Source: Amycolatopsis pretoriensis
Lineage (GTDB): Bacteria; Actinomycetota; Actinomycetes; Mycobacteriales; Pseudonocardiaceae
Direction of reading: 5' to 3'
NCBI RefSeq assembly: GCF_900107925.1
Contig: NZ_FNUJ01000011.1
Span: 62,001 to 126,000 of the forward strand
Length of the DNA stretch: 64,000 nucleotides
The notes beneath the pieces are model-generated. The model was not told the DNA's origin, made no database searches, and saw only the letters and a program-made list of their open reading frames with translations. This document shows positions 29,455 through 37,134 of this stretch, piece by piece; the stretch's first letter is position 1; every line of letters starts with the position of its first letter. A program made the position numbers and the translations under genes.

Positions 29455-30255
29455 ATGAGCAACTCCACGTACGTTGTCGGCGACGTGCACGGCCACCGCG
29501 ACGAGCTGGCCGACGCACTGCGCGCCGAGGGGTTGGTGGACGACGAAGACAACTGGTCGGGGGCGGCGGACCAGCTGTGGTTCCTGGGGGACTTCGTCGA
29601 CCGCGGCCCGGACGGCGTCGGCGCGATCGACCTGGTCATGCGGCTCGAAGAGCAGGCGGCCGAGGCGGGCGGCCAGGTGCAGACGCTGCTGGGCAACCAC
29701 GAGATCCTGGCGCTGGGGATGTACCACTTCGGCGACGAGCCGGTGCCGTCCGACTTCGGCCCGCGCAGCTTCGCCCGCAGCTGGGAGATCAACGGCGGCC
29801 TCCTGTCGGACCAGGACCGGCTGACCCCCGAGCACATCGAATGGCTTTCCCGGCGTCCGCTGGCGGCCCTGGCGGCCGACCACCTGCTCCTGCACTCCGA
29901 CACGCTGGAGTACCTCGACTGGGGGTCGACGGTCCCGGAGATCAACGAGGCGGCGGCCGACATCCTCGCCGGCTCGGACATCGAGGCGTGGTGGGACGTC
30001 TGGCGCCGGATGACGACGCGGTACGCGTTCCGCGGCCCGGACGGCGAGGAGAACGCGCAGAAGCTGATGGACGCCCTCGGCGGGACCCGGATCGTGCACG
30101 GGCACAGCGTCATCGCCGACCAGCTGGGCATCCACCCGACGCAGATCGAGGGACCGTTCCTCTACGCGGGCGGCAAGGCGCTGGGCGTCGACGGCGGGTT
30201 GTTCGTCGGCGGCCCCTGCCTGGTGGTGCAGCTGCCGTACGAGCCGGAGTCGTGA
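29455..30255 (+). CDS. Metallophosphoesterase (calcineurin-like, PrpE/ApaH-type)
   Basis: 266-residue phosphoesterase with the metal-binding set GDVHGH, GDFVDRGPD, GNHE and GHS. This fold includes protein phosphatases and diadenosine tetraphosphatases. A long insert (residues 90-170) may set substrate choice. ATG at 29455. Forms a likely two-gene unit with the HAD phosphatase. Converges directly on the YccF gene (stop codons adjacent). Confidence 0.88.
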   Translation: MSNSTYVVGDVHGHRDELADALRAEGLVDDEDNWSGAADQLWFLGDFVDRGPDGVGAIDLVMRLEEQAAEAGGQVQTLLGNHEILALGMYHFGDEPVPSDFGPRSFARSWEINGGLLSDQDRLTPEHIEWLSRRPLAALAADHLLLHSDTLEYLDWGSTVPEINEAAADILAGSDIEAWWDVWRRMTTRYAFRGPDGEENAQKLMDALGGTRIVHGHSVIADQLGIHPTQIEGPFLYAGGKALGVDGGLFVGGPCLVVQLPYEPES

Positions 30256-30630
30256 TCAGGGGATCTCGACGATCTCCTTGCCGAGCGGCATGAGGGACAC
30301 CGGGATCATCTTGAAGTTCGCCACGCCCAGCGGGATGCCGATGATCGTGACGCACAGCGCGATGCCCGTGAAGATGTGCCCGATCGCCAGCCACAGCCCG
30401 GCGAAGACGAACCAGATGACGTTGCCGAGGCAGGACGCGGCACCGGCGTCCCGCCGGTCGACGACCGTGCGGCCGAACGGCCACAACGCGTAGTTCGCGA
30501 TCCGGAACGACGCCAGCCCGAACGGGATGGTGACGATCAGGATGCAGCAGATGACGCCGGCGACCAGGTAGCCCAGGGCCATCCAGAAGCCGCACAGGAC
30601 GAGCCAGATGATGTTCAGCAGCGTGCGCAT
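30256..30630 (-). CDS. YccF-domain inner-membrane protein
   Basis: 124-residue membrane protein with four hydrophobic segments arranged as two similar halves (NIIWLVLCGFWMALGYL... / NVIWFVFAGLWLAIGHI...), each followed by an IPFG/IPLG motif, the YccF repeat. Function unknown. ATG at 30630 overlaps the stop of the PhzF gene (TGATG), so the two are coupled. A comparable membrane protein (Rv0870c) lies in the matching M. tuberculosis region. Confidence 0.85.
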   Translation of the reverse strand: MRTLLNIIWLVLCGFWMALGYLVAGVICCILIVTIPFGLASFRIANYALWPFGRTVVDRRDAGAASCLGNVIWFVFAGLWLAIGHIFTGIALCVTIIGIPLGVANFKMIPVSLMPLGKEIVEIP

Positions 30631-31379
30631 CAGACGTGCAGCTCCCCACTCACGATCGTGACGGCCTGGCCGGCGAGGTGGACGCGGTCGCCGTCCTGAC
30701 GGGTCCGGACGACCCCGCCGCGCGCGGAGATCTGGTGACCGGTCAGGTCCTTGTTCTGGAGTTCTTCGGACCAGTACGGCGACAGGATGCAGTGCGCCGA
30801 GCCGGTGACGGGGTCTTCGTCGATGCCGACGCCCGGCGCGAAGAAGCGGCTGACGTAGTCGTCGCCCTTCGCGGTGACCAGCAGCCGTCCGGTCCAGGTG
30901 TCCTTGAGCTTGGCGAGGTCGGGCTCGAGGTTTTTGACCGTTTCGGCGTCTTCGAGGACGGCGAAGAGGTTCTCGACCCCGCGTCCGACGTACTCGATTT
31001 CGACGCCGGGGAGGATCTCGGAGAGGTCGTCGTCGGTCGGGGTCGGCGGGTCGGAGGGGAAGTCCAGCTCGACCCAGCCGTCTTGTGCTTTGGCGCGCAG
31101 TTCGCCGCTCTTGGTGGTGTAGACCTGCTCGCCGCCGAGAACGTGCGTGGCGGCGACGGTGGCGTGCCCGCACAGCGCGACTTCGACGGCGGGCGTGAAC
31201 CACCGGAGCGATTTGGGGCCTTCGGGTGTGGTGACGACGAAGGCGGTCTCGGCGTGCTTCATTTCGGTAGCGACGGCCTGCATCCAGGTCGGATCGGCAG
31301 GCTCGTCGAGCAGGACGACCCCGGCGGAGTTCCCGGCGAAGGCCCGGTCGGTGAAGGCGTCGACGACGAAGAAGCGCAT
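30630..31379 (-). CDS. PhzF-family isomerase/epimerase
   Basis: 249-residue protein of the PhzF/diaminopimelate-epimerase fold. Features FVVDAFTDRAFAGNSAGVVLL, KHAETAF with the family's catalytic Glu, TPAVEVALCGHATVAATHVL and GIDEDPVTGSAHCIL. PhzF in phenazine producers isomerises a dihydroxy-anthranilate; here no other phenazine gene is near, so the substrate is unknown. ATG at 31379. Coupled to the YccF gene downstream. Confidence 0.88.
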   Translation of the reverse strand: MRFFVVDAFTDRAFAGNSAGVVLLDEPADPTWMQAVATEMKHAETAFVVTTPEGPKSLRWFTPAVEVALCGHATVAATHVLGGEQVYTTKSGELRAKAQDGWVELDFPSDPPTPTDDDLSEILPGVEIEYVGRGVENLFAVLEDAETVKNLEPDLAKLKDTWTGRLLVTAKGDDYVSRFFAPGVGIDEDPVTGSAHCILSPYWSEELQNKDLTGHQISARGGVVRTRQDGDRVHLAGQAVTIVSGELHV

Positions 31380-31444
31380 GCTCCCAATGTAGCCCGGGAT
31401 GCCGGCGTGTTGATCATTTATCAGGGAGATTCAGGGGTTGTCCC

Positions 31445-32857
31445 CTACGCCTCCCCGATGGTGGGCTTGACGATCTTTTCGCCGTCGGGGCCGCGTTCGG
31501 GCTTGAGGTCGAAAACGTCCTCGTCGACGGCGAACTTGTTCTTGTGTTCTTTGTCGTCTTCTTTCTTCTTGCCGGCACCGGCTCCGGCGGCTCCGGCAGT
31601 CGCGCCTTTGCCCTTGGCGGCCGCGGCGGCGGTGGCCCCGCGTTCGAGCCGTTCGCCGGGCGCCTTCCCGCCGGTCTTGCCCGCCCCAGCAGCCTTGCCT
31701 TCACCAGCGGCCTCTTTCGGGGCACCGGTGAGGCCGCCCCCGGAGACGCGCGAGCCGGCGAACCCGCTCCCGGCGCGTCCGACGCCGGACTTGCCACGGA
31801 CGGTGTCCCCGCCGGTGCTTCCCCCCGGCGTGCCAGGGGGAATGGCGAGGCCATCGGGAGTCATGCGCGGGAAGCCGCTCGCGGCGGGGGTGGCGCGGAA
31901 GTTCGTGTTGCCACCGGTGAAGTTGGTGCCGCCGACGCCGCTGGTGGTTCCGGGTTGGACGAAGCTGGGCGGCGTCGTGCCCGGGGGTGCCACACCCGGC
32001 GGGGTGGTGCCGCCTGGGATGTAGGTACCGCTGGTTCCGCCCGGCCCGGTGCCGCCGATGGTGGGGGTGCCGGTGAAGCTGGTGCTGCTGGTGCCGTGGA
32101 AGCCGGAGACGGAGGTGGAATCGCCGTTCCCGAGCTGCGGGGGTGGGGCGTAGGTGGGTTGGGAGCTGGCGGTTTCGTGGTAGGTGCCATCGAGGTTTTG
32201 CAGCACCTGAACGGCTTGCTGGTGCGCGGCGTCGGCTTGTTGCTGCTTGGCTTGGATGCCGGCCATGGTGCTGCTCATGCCGATGAGGTTGCCGGAGTTG
32301 TACTGCTGCTTGGCCTTGTCGAGCTCGGCTTGCTGGTCGAACCCGGTGGGCTCGGGCATGTTGGTCTTGGCATAGTGGGCCGCGGCGGACTGCTGGGAGT
32401 AGTGGTTGCTGACCAGCTGCATCGCGTCGCCGGTTTGCTCGGTGTGGCTGGCGGTGTTCTGGAAGAAGCCGTTCGCCTGCTCGGCCGCGGGTCCTTGCCA
32501 CGAGCCACCGGCCGCGGTGGCGGCGTCGCGGAATTGGTTGGAGGCATCGGCGAGCCAGTTGCCGTAGACGTTCGCGACCCGGCTGCGATCGTTGATGCCC
32601 TCGATGTCGAGGTCTTTGTGCACCATGTCGTACAGCACTTCGTGCGGGCTGTTGGCGTAGTTCTCACCGGGCGCGGGCGAGTCACCGCGAAGGCTTTGCC
32701 CCTGCTGCAGGAGTTTCCCTTGCGCGACCGAGTAATCCGAGGCCGCTTGCTGGGTGGCCCGCTGGCCGTCCGAGCCGTGACCTTGGAGTTTTTGGGAAGT
32801 TTCAGCGTAGTAGTCACCCTCGGACTGGCGATGCTGCGCCCGGTGCGGCTGACTCAT
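31445..32857 (-). CDS. PPE-like ESX-associated protein with Gly/Pro/Thr-rich tail
   Basis: 470-residue protein. The N-terminal 230 residues are helical, with GNWLADASNQFRDAATAAGGSWQGPAAEQANGFF, a WXG-type turn as in PPE/ESX substrates. Residues 235-400 are low-complexity Gly/Thr/Pro; the end is charged (KKKEDDKEHKNKFAVDEDVFDL). ATG at 32857 chosen; the longer frame to 33007 crosses the DUF3558 gene. Likely a type VII secretion substrate or cell-envelope structural protein. Third gene of the cluster with WXG-like and DUF3558 genes, 14 bases after the latter. Confidence 0.7.
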   Translation of the reverse strand: MSQPHRAQHRQSEGDYYAETSQKLQGHGSDGQRATQQAASDYSVAQGKLLQQGQSLRGDSPAPGENYANSPHEVLYDMVHKDLDIEGINDRSRVANVYGNWLADASNQFRDAATAAGGSWQGPAAEQANGFFQNTASHTEQTGDAMQLVSNHYSQQSAAAHYAKTNMPEPTGFDQQAELDKAKQQYNSGNLIGMSSTMAGIQAKQQQADAAHQQAVQVLQNLDGTYHETASSQPTYAPPPQLGNGDSTSVSGFHGTSSTSFTGTPTIGGTGPGGTSGTYIPGGTTPPGVAPPGTTPPSFVQPGTTSGVGGTNFTGGNTNFRATPAASGFPRMTPDGLAIPPGTPGGSTGGDTVRGKSGVGRAGSGFAGSRVSGGGLTGAPKEAAGEGKAAGAGKTGGKAPGERLERGATAAAAAKGKGATAGAAGAGAGKKKEDDKEHKNKFAVDEDVFDLKPERGPDGEKIVKPTIGEA

Positions 32858-32871
32858 GGCAGAACTCCGTC

Positions 32872-33432
32872 TCAGTTCTTCGGCAGTAGCGGCTCGATTT
32901 TCGCGGCGACGTCTTCGACCAGCTGACAGGCCTTGGCGGTATCCGAGCCGGAAGCCAGCAGCACGAAGGCGCGAGAGTCGGGTTTCACTTCCAGCCACAC
33001 ATCGCACTGGCCGGGGGAGTTCATCGGTTCGCGCTCGATGACCGCGGGCCGCCCGTTGACGTTGCCGTCACTCGCTTGGCTGGGGTTACCGACGTTTTCC
33101 TTGTATCCCCGCCCCGAGTCCAGGGAAAGGCCGATGTCCACGCCCGGAGAATCGCCGGCCGTCGGCTTGGTGGTCCGGCAACCGGTCTTCGGATTCGCGA
33201 CCAGCGGCTCGGCTTTGGGATAGCCCTGGCCGGCGAGCGCTTGGTCGATGATCGAGCACGGACTCACGCCGGCGAAGGGGTTGTTCGGGTCAGTGCTTGT
33301 GCTGCTAGGAGCCGAAGTGGTCGATTCGTCCGCTTGCGAGCTGGGCGTGGCTTGCCCACCCACTTGACTCGTGCAGGCGGTCAAGGCGAGTACTGACACG
33401 GCGAGCGCGGCCGCAGCGCGTCGTGCGGTCAC
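32872..33432 (-). CDS. DUF3558 lipoprotein
   Basis: 186-residue lipoprotein with lipobox LTAC and a DUF3558 domain (FAGVSPCSIIDQALAGQGY, then GCRTTKPTAG, and a closing LVEDVAAKIEPLLP). Three extracytoplasmic Cys after the lipobox probably form disulfides. GTG at 33432 overlaps the upstream stop (GTGA). DUF3558 genes are common beside ESX-like genes in Pseudonocardiaceae; function is unknown. Confidence 0.85.
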   Translation of the reverse strand: MTARRAAAALAVSVLALTACTSQVGGQATPSSQADESTTSAPSSTSTDPNNPFAGVSPCSIIDQALAGQGYPKAEPLVANPKTGCRTTKPTAGDSPGVDIGLSLDSGRGYKENVGNPSQASDGNVNGRPAVIEREPMNSPGQCDVWLEVKPDSRAFVLLASGSDTAKACQLVEDVAAKIEPLLPKN

Positions 33433-33926
33433 TGCTCCTGCAGCCCCTTGCCGAGCTGGCTGAAAGTCATGCTGTGAGCATCCTCTGTCTCGCGGTAGTT
33501 CTTGCGCGCGATCACCATCGCTTCGCGCGCTTGCTGAATCCCATCGCGCATGCGGAGCAGATTGGGGATCAACGATTGTTCGTCGCCGTCGGCGACCTTC
33601 ACATTGAAAGCGGCGACGGCCTTGGCGTACTCGCTGCCGCCCATCTTGGCTTGAGCCGACAGTTCGCGAACGTCGACGATCATCCGGTTGTAGCCGTCGA
33701 GGAAGAAGTCGCAGGCCTTGATGTACGCCTGGAATCCCTCTTCGTTCACCGCGAACTGCCCACCCTCGGCCAGCGACTTCAAGTGGTGCCCACCCTCGCT
33801 GACCCGCTTCGCGGCCTCGGAGTCGGTGGGCCCGTCAAGCAGTCCCGAGAGGAAGTTGGACCCCGCGTCCCCCTCGCCGGGTGGGGGTGTGAACGATCCC
33901 GGTGCGCCGAACTGCGAACCGCTCAT
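33429..33926 (-). CDS. WXG100/ESX-like helical protein
   Basis: 165-residue helical protein starting MSGSQFGAPGSFTPPPGEG. The middle and C-terminus (GYNRMIVDVRELSAQAKMGGSEYAKAVAAF..., REAMVIARKNYRETEDAHSMTFSQL) resemble PE/WXG-type helical hairpins and end like an ESX export region. No signal peptide. ATG at 33926 has GGGAGGG upstream. Coupled to the DUF3558 gene; probably exported by a type VII system encoded elsewhere. Confidence 0.65.
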   Translation of the reverse strand: MSGSQFGAPGSFTPPPGEGDAGSNFLSGLLDGPTDSEAAKRVSEGGHHLKSLAEGGQFAVNEEGFQAYIKACDFFLDGYNRMIVDVRELSAQAKMGGSEYAKAVAAFNVKVADGDEQSLIPNLLRMRDGIQQAREAMVIARKNYRETEDAHSMTFSQLGKGLQEQ

Positions 33927-33996
33927 GACGCCCTCCCAGCCGTCGCTCACCACCCTGCGTGGTCCCTCGCACTGTACTAGTGACGAACCTCCCGCG

Positions 33997-34689
33997 TCAG
34001 TGGTTCCGGCCACGCTCCGATAGCCACGTCCGCAGGTGAGAACCGTCCGATGGGGTGAACGTCACCCGGGTCTCGCCGCCCGGTAACGGCTCGCTGAACA
34101 TCAAGAACCGGCCGCCCTCGTTGTCCACGAACGTCACCGTTCCCGCCGGCTTCAGCGCCCCGGAAGACCGCACCGACAGCTCGAACGTCCCGTACCGGTG
34201 CAGCGGCCACGACGAGAACTCCGTCGCCGCGTCGGTGTCGCGGCGGGTGCCCGGCTCGATGAACGTCAGCTCGGCCAGCGGGACCGGGCGGTACGCCGGG
34301 AGCATGCCGACCACCAGGTCGACCAGCCGGTCGGGACGGGTCTGCGCGAACAGGACCTCCTCGCCCGCCAGCTCCGAGAACACCCCCAGCCCGTGGCCGA
34401 TCGCCGCGCGGTAGAACACCTGGCGGCCCTCCTCCGCCGCGCGGACGACGACCAGCACGTCCGGCTCCGTCCACGCCCGCAGCGTCTGCTCCACCTCGAT
34501 GTCCAGCTTGTCCGGACCCGCGAGACCCCGCGCCCGCATGGACTCCCAGGAAGCGGCCGCGATGCGCTCGTTCTCCACCAGCGTGCGGCCCGGGCTGCGG
34601 ATCTCGAACGGGTGCCAGTTCGCCGGAAGACCGGTACGCCGGACCGCCGTGTCGACCTCAGCCAGGCCCAGTGAGAATTCCTCCGGCAC
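33997..34689 (-). CDS. EspG-family ESX chaperone
   Basis: 230-residue cytosolic protein of the EspG family, which binds PE/PPE-type substrates and brings them to the type VII machinery. Features SLGLAEVDTAVRRTGL, a central sheet (DVLVVVRAAEEGRQVFYRAAIG) and C-terminal GRFLMFSEPLPGGETRVTFTPSDG. GTG at 34689. Lies 33 bases after the last gene of the Ycf46 operon and 70 bases before the WXG-like gene, linking the two blocks on one strand. The ESX core (EccB-E) is not in this window. Confidence 0.8.
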   Translation of the reverse strand: MPEEFSLGLAEVDTAVRRTGLPANWHPFEIRSPGRTLVENERIAAASWESMRARGLAGPDKLDIEVEQTLRAWTEPDVLVVVRAAEEGRQVFYRAAIGHGLGVFSELAGEEVLFAQTRPDRLVDLVVGMLPAYRPVPLAELTFIEPGTRRDTDAATEFSSWPLHRYGTFELSVRSSGALKPAGTVTFVDNEGGRFLMFSEPLPGGETRVTFTPSDGSHLRTWLSERGRNH

Positions 34690-34722
34690 GTCCCCGAGCG
34701 TAGCGGAACGGCCACCCCGCGC

Positions 34723-35925
34723 TCAGATGTCGAGCTGCCGCACGCCCGTCTCGCGGAACGTCACCCGGCCGGCCGTCGCCTGTTTGCGCAAGCGGACGAT
34801 TTCGTGTGGCTGTAACCCGATCGCGACGCCGAACGCCTCCACGTCCGGGAACCCGCCCTGCCGCTGACGCAGCTCCAGCGCCTTCGTCACCTGCTCCGGC
34901 GACAGCACCCGCGCCAGCTCCGGTCCGGAAGCCGAGTTGACGTCCAAAAGCACAGCAGCGGGCGCCGGCAAAGGTGGCGGAGCCAGCGGAACCAAGTCCG
35001 CCGGCACGTACGCCTCGATCGTGTCGTTCTGTCGCAGGTCCCGAAACGCCAACCCGACCGTGAACGTCCGCGTCCCGCCGTTCGTCCGCACCGCGACCCC
35101 GTCCCGGGCCAGCGAGAGGATCCGCAGGTCCGACCCCACGACCGTGCTCCGCTCGTTGAACGTCGTCCCGTTCGGCCGCAGCACCCGCGCCCGCGTGCCG
35201 ACGGTGAACAGCGACCCGCGCCCCTCCGGCACCTCGACCGCCGCCACCACCGTGCCGTTGCCCAGGTCGTTCAGCCCGTGCACGACGGCGACGCCCTCGC
35301 GCCGCTCCAAGTGGTCGTGCGACGGCTCCTCGAAGGCGGTCAGCCCGTCACCCGCCATCGGCGCCACATCGCACTGGAAGCCCAGCAGCACCGTGCCCTG
35401 CTGTCCGGCCGGCAGCTCCTCGAGAACGCCGGCGGGTCCGAACAGCCCGAGCACCCGCATCGGCTGGCCTCCGCGCGACAGCGAAACCAACGAACCGAAC
35501 CGCAGGACACCGTCCCGGACGACCACCTGGGCGTGGAACCCGGTCACCTGGTCGTAGCCCGGCGCGACGACCTGGGAAACCGACTCCCGACGGCTCAAGT
35601 CCGGGCCCACCACGTCGTCGGTGTACAGCTCCAGCGCATCGCCCTTGACGAGGTCGTGCCGCCCGACCGCGACGAAGACGTCCTTGAGGAACCCCGCGTC
35701 GGTCACCGGCTCGACGTCGCTGGAGAAGAACTTCTTCCGCACCATGATCCCGAGGCGCAGGTTGTCGGCCAGGATCCGGTCGCCCCGCAGCAGCCGCGCG
35801 CGGGCGCCGCGGACCGCGCGCCCGATGCTCACCTGCCCGCCGGGCAGCTCCCCGAGGCCGGGGAGGGCGACCGAGTCGTTGAGCGCCTTGCCGAACTCGA
35901 TCAGCCCGACCCTGACCTCGGTCAC
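34723..35925 (-). CDS. Unknown protein: three IF2-type beta barrels plus C-terminal helix-hairpin-helix
   Basis: 400 residues, no recognised family name. I see three similar segments at about 36-102, 125-200 and 226-310. Each has a basic strand like the IF2 C-terminal barrel (VRGARARLLRGDRI, VGTRARVLRPNG) and closes with GDALELY, GDGLTAF or NDTIEAY, matching the IF2 pattern GDVIEAF. No GTPase domain is present. Residues 325-382 are a ComEA-like helix-hairpin-helix (LLDVNSASGPELARVL, LRQRQGGFPDVEAF), normally a nucleic-acid-binding module. GTG at 35925 overlaps the preceding stop. Last gene of the operon; probably an RNA, DNA or ribosome-associated factor (inference). Confidence 0.7.
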   Translation of the reverse strand: MTEVRVGLIEFGKALNDSVALPGLGELPGGQVSIGRAVRGARARLLRGDRILADNLRLGIMVRKKFFSSDVEPVTDAGFLKDVFVAVGRHDLVKGDALELYTDDVVGPDLSRRESVSQVVAPGYDQVTGFHAQVVVRDGVLRFGSLVSLSRGGQPMRVLGLFGPAGVLEELPAGQQGTVLLGFQCDVAPMAGDGLTAFEEPSHDHLERREGVAVVHGLNDLGNGTVVAAVEVPEGRGSLFTVGTRARVLRPNGTTFNERSTVVGSDLRILSLARDGVAVRTNGGTRTFTVGLAFRDLRQNDTIEAYVPADLVPLAPPPLPAPAAVLLDVNSASGPELARVLSPEQVTKALELRQRQGGFPDVEAFGVAIGLQPHEIVRLRKQATAGRVTFRETGVRQLDI

Positions 35926-36359
35926 GACGTGGCGGCCAGGGTGACGCTGATCGACTGGTCGGCGTTGACGCGCTCGGACTCGATGACCATCCCGGACCGC
36001 GCCGCGCGCTCCTTCAGCCGCGCGAGCACCGAACGCTGCACCTCCGCCGCGTACGCCTCGTCGACCGACAGCACCAGCCGCTGCGCCTCGGCTTCGGCCA
36101 GGCCGGGGCCGTCGACGTGCGCCAGCTGAACGCCCTCGGGGCCGTAGACGAACGTGATCCGGCGCCCCTCCCACGCGGCGACGACGGAGTTGCCGTCGTC
36201 GGTCACCTGCGCCCGCAACCCGGTGAGAGCGCGGGAAAGGAGGTCGCGGTGGCGCATCCGGGTCCGGACGGTGACCACACCGGCCTGCAGGTGCGCCGCG
36301 ATCGTCGCGGCGTTGAGCTGGGCCAGCGCCTCGCTGCGCAGCTTGAGCGTGACACTCAT
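35922..36359 (-). CDS. Ycf35/DUF1257-like protein
   Basis: 145-residue protein. The C-terminal half (AYAAEVQRSVLARLKERAARSG, then MVIESERVNADQSISVTL) and the middle VVAAWEGRRITFVYGPEGV resemble DUF1257, the family of plastid/cyanobacterial Ycf35; the N-terminus is divergent. Assignment is strengthened by the adjacent DUF2997 and Ycf46-type genes. ATG at 36359 overlaps the radical SAM stop, and its own stop overlaps the next start. Function unknown. Confidence 0.65.
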   Translation of the reverse strand: MSVTLKLRSEALAQLNAATIAAHLQAGVVTVRTRMRHRDLLSRALTGLRAQVTDDGNSVVAAWEGRRITFVYGPEGVQLAHVDGPGLAEAEAQRLVLSVDEAYAAEVQRSVLARLKERAARSGMVIESERVNADQSISVTLAATS

Positions 36360-36931
36360 CGGTGATCCCTTTCGAGCAGCGCTTCGAGCACTTCGGTGGT
36401 GGCGAACCCGTTCAGCTCGATCGCGCCGTCCGGGGCGATCGTCAGTTCGAGGCGGTTCGGGGTCGTGAAGATCGACTCGTCGTAGCGGTCGGTGAGGAAG
36501 TGGAACCGCTGGTTCTCCGAACCGACCCACGGCCGCGACGGCTCCGGCCGATCGGCCAGGAAAGGCCCGTCCACCAGCAGATCCGTCGACTCCAGGAGCT
36601 TCGACGGCGGCAGGTCCTCCCGGACGTGCCCGGTGAACGTCATCACCGAAAGACCCGCCGACCGCACCGCGGAGGCGAAGAGTCCCAGCGGCCCCGGCTG
36701 GTCGAACGGCTCGCCGCCGAGCAGCGTGACGCCTTCGATCCCGGAGATCGCCAGCACCCGGGAAACCAGGTCCTGCCAAGGCGTGAGGGTGCCGCCGCGG
36801 GTCGTCCACGTCTGCGGGTTGAAGCAGCCGGGGCAGCGCACCGAGCAGCCCTGCGTCCACACCGCGCACCGCAGGCCGGGGCCTTCGGCCGCGGTGACGT
36901 CGACGATCCGGTGGAGGTTCAGGAGTTCCAT
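36356..36931 (-). CDS. Radical SAM 4Fe-4S protein, NrdG/pyruvate-formate-lyase-activase type
   Basis: 191-residue minimal radical SAM enzyme with the CxxxCxxC motif at Cys29, Cys33, Cys36 (WTQGCSVRCPGCFNP) and the SAM-contact motif GGEPFDQPG. Short size, and NPQTW after the cluster, place it with NrdG-like glycyl radical activases. No glycyl radical enzyme is in the window, so the target is probably an operon product or a distant protein. ATG at 36931 (MELLNLHRIVDV) lies 13 bases inside the DUF2997 gene. A longer frame to 37057 is out-of-frame shadow. Confidence 0.85.
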   Translation of the reverse strand: MELLNLHRIVDVTAAEGPGLRCAVWTQGCSVRCPGCFNPQTWTTRGGTLTPWQDLVSRVLAISGIEGVTLLGGEPFDQPGPLGLFASAVRSAGLSVMTFTGHVREDLPPSKLLESTDLLVDGPFLADRPEPSRPWVGSENQRFHFLTDRYDESIFTTPNRLELTIAPDGAIELNGFATTEVLEALLERDHR

Positions 36932-37134
36932 TGCGACTGCTGCTGCGACGCCGTGTTCCCGGCTTCGGAAGACGTCCGCCGGTAGTCCTCGGTGAACTCC
37001 GACGTCACGGTCTCCGCGCCGAGCAGGTCCTCCAGCAGCGGGATGTAGTCGAGGCACTTGGACCCGGTCACGCCGTGCGTTTCGGCGCTGATCGAGCCGT
37101 CCTTGCCGATGGTGACGGTCACGCGGTGCGTCAT
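36919..37134 (-). CDS. DUF2997 small protein
   Basis: 71-residue protein: MTHRVTVTIGKDGSISAETH, then GVTGSKCLDYIPLLEDLLG. This matches the DUF2997 pattern of a beta hairpin, a G-x-G-x-x-C segment and a helix. A single conserved Cys is present. In other bacteria DUF2997 is found next to DUF1257. ATG at 37134 overlaps the AAA+ gene stop (ATGA). The serine/glutamine-rich last 17 residues look unstructured. Function unknown; the conserved Cys could carry a modification or metal. Confidence 0.75.
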   Translation of the reverse strand: MTHRVTVTIGKDGSISAETHGVTGSKCLDYIPLLEDLLGAETVTSEFTEDYRRTSSEAGNTASQQQSQWNS

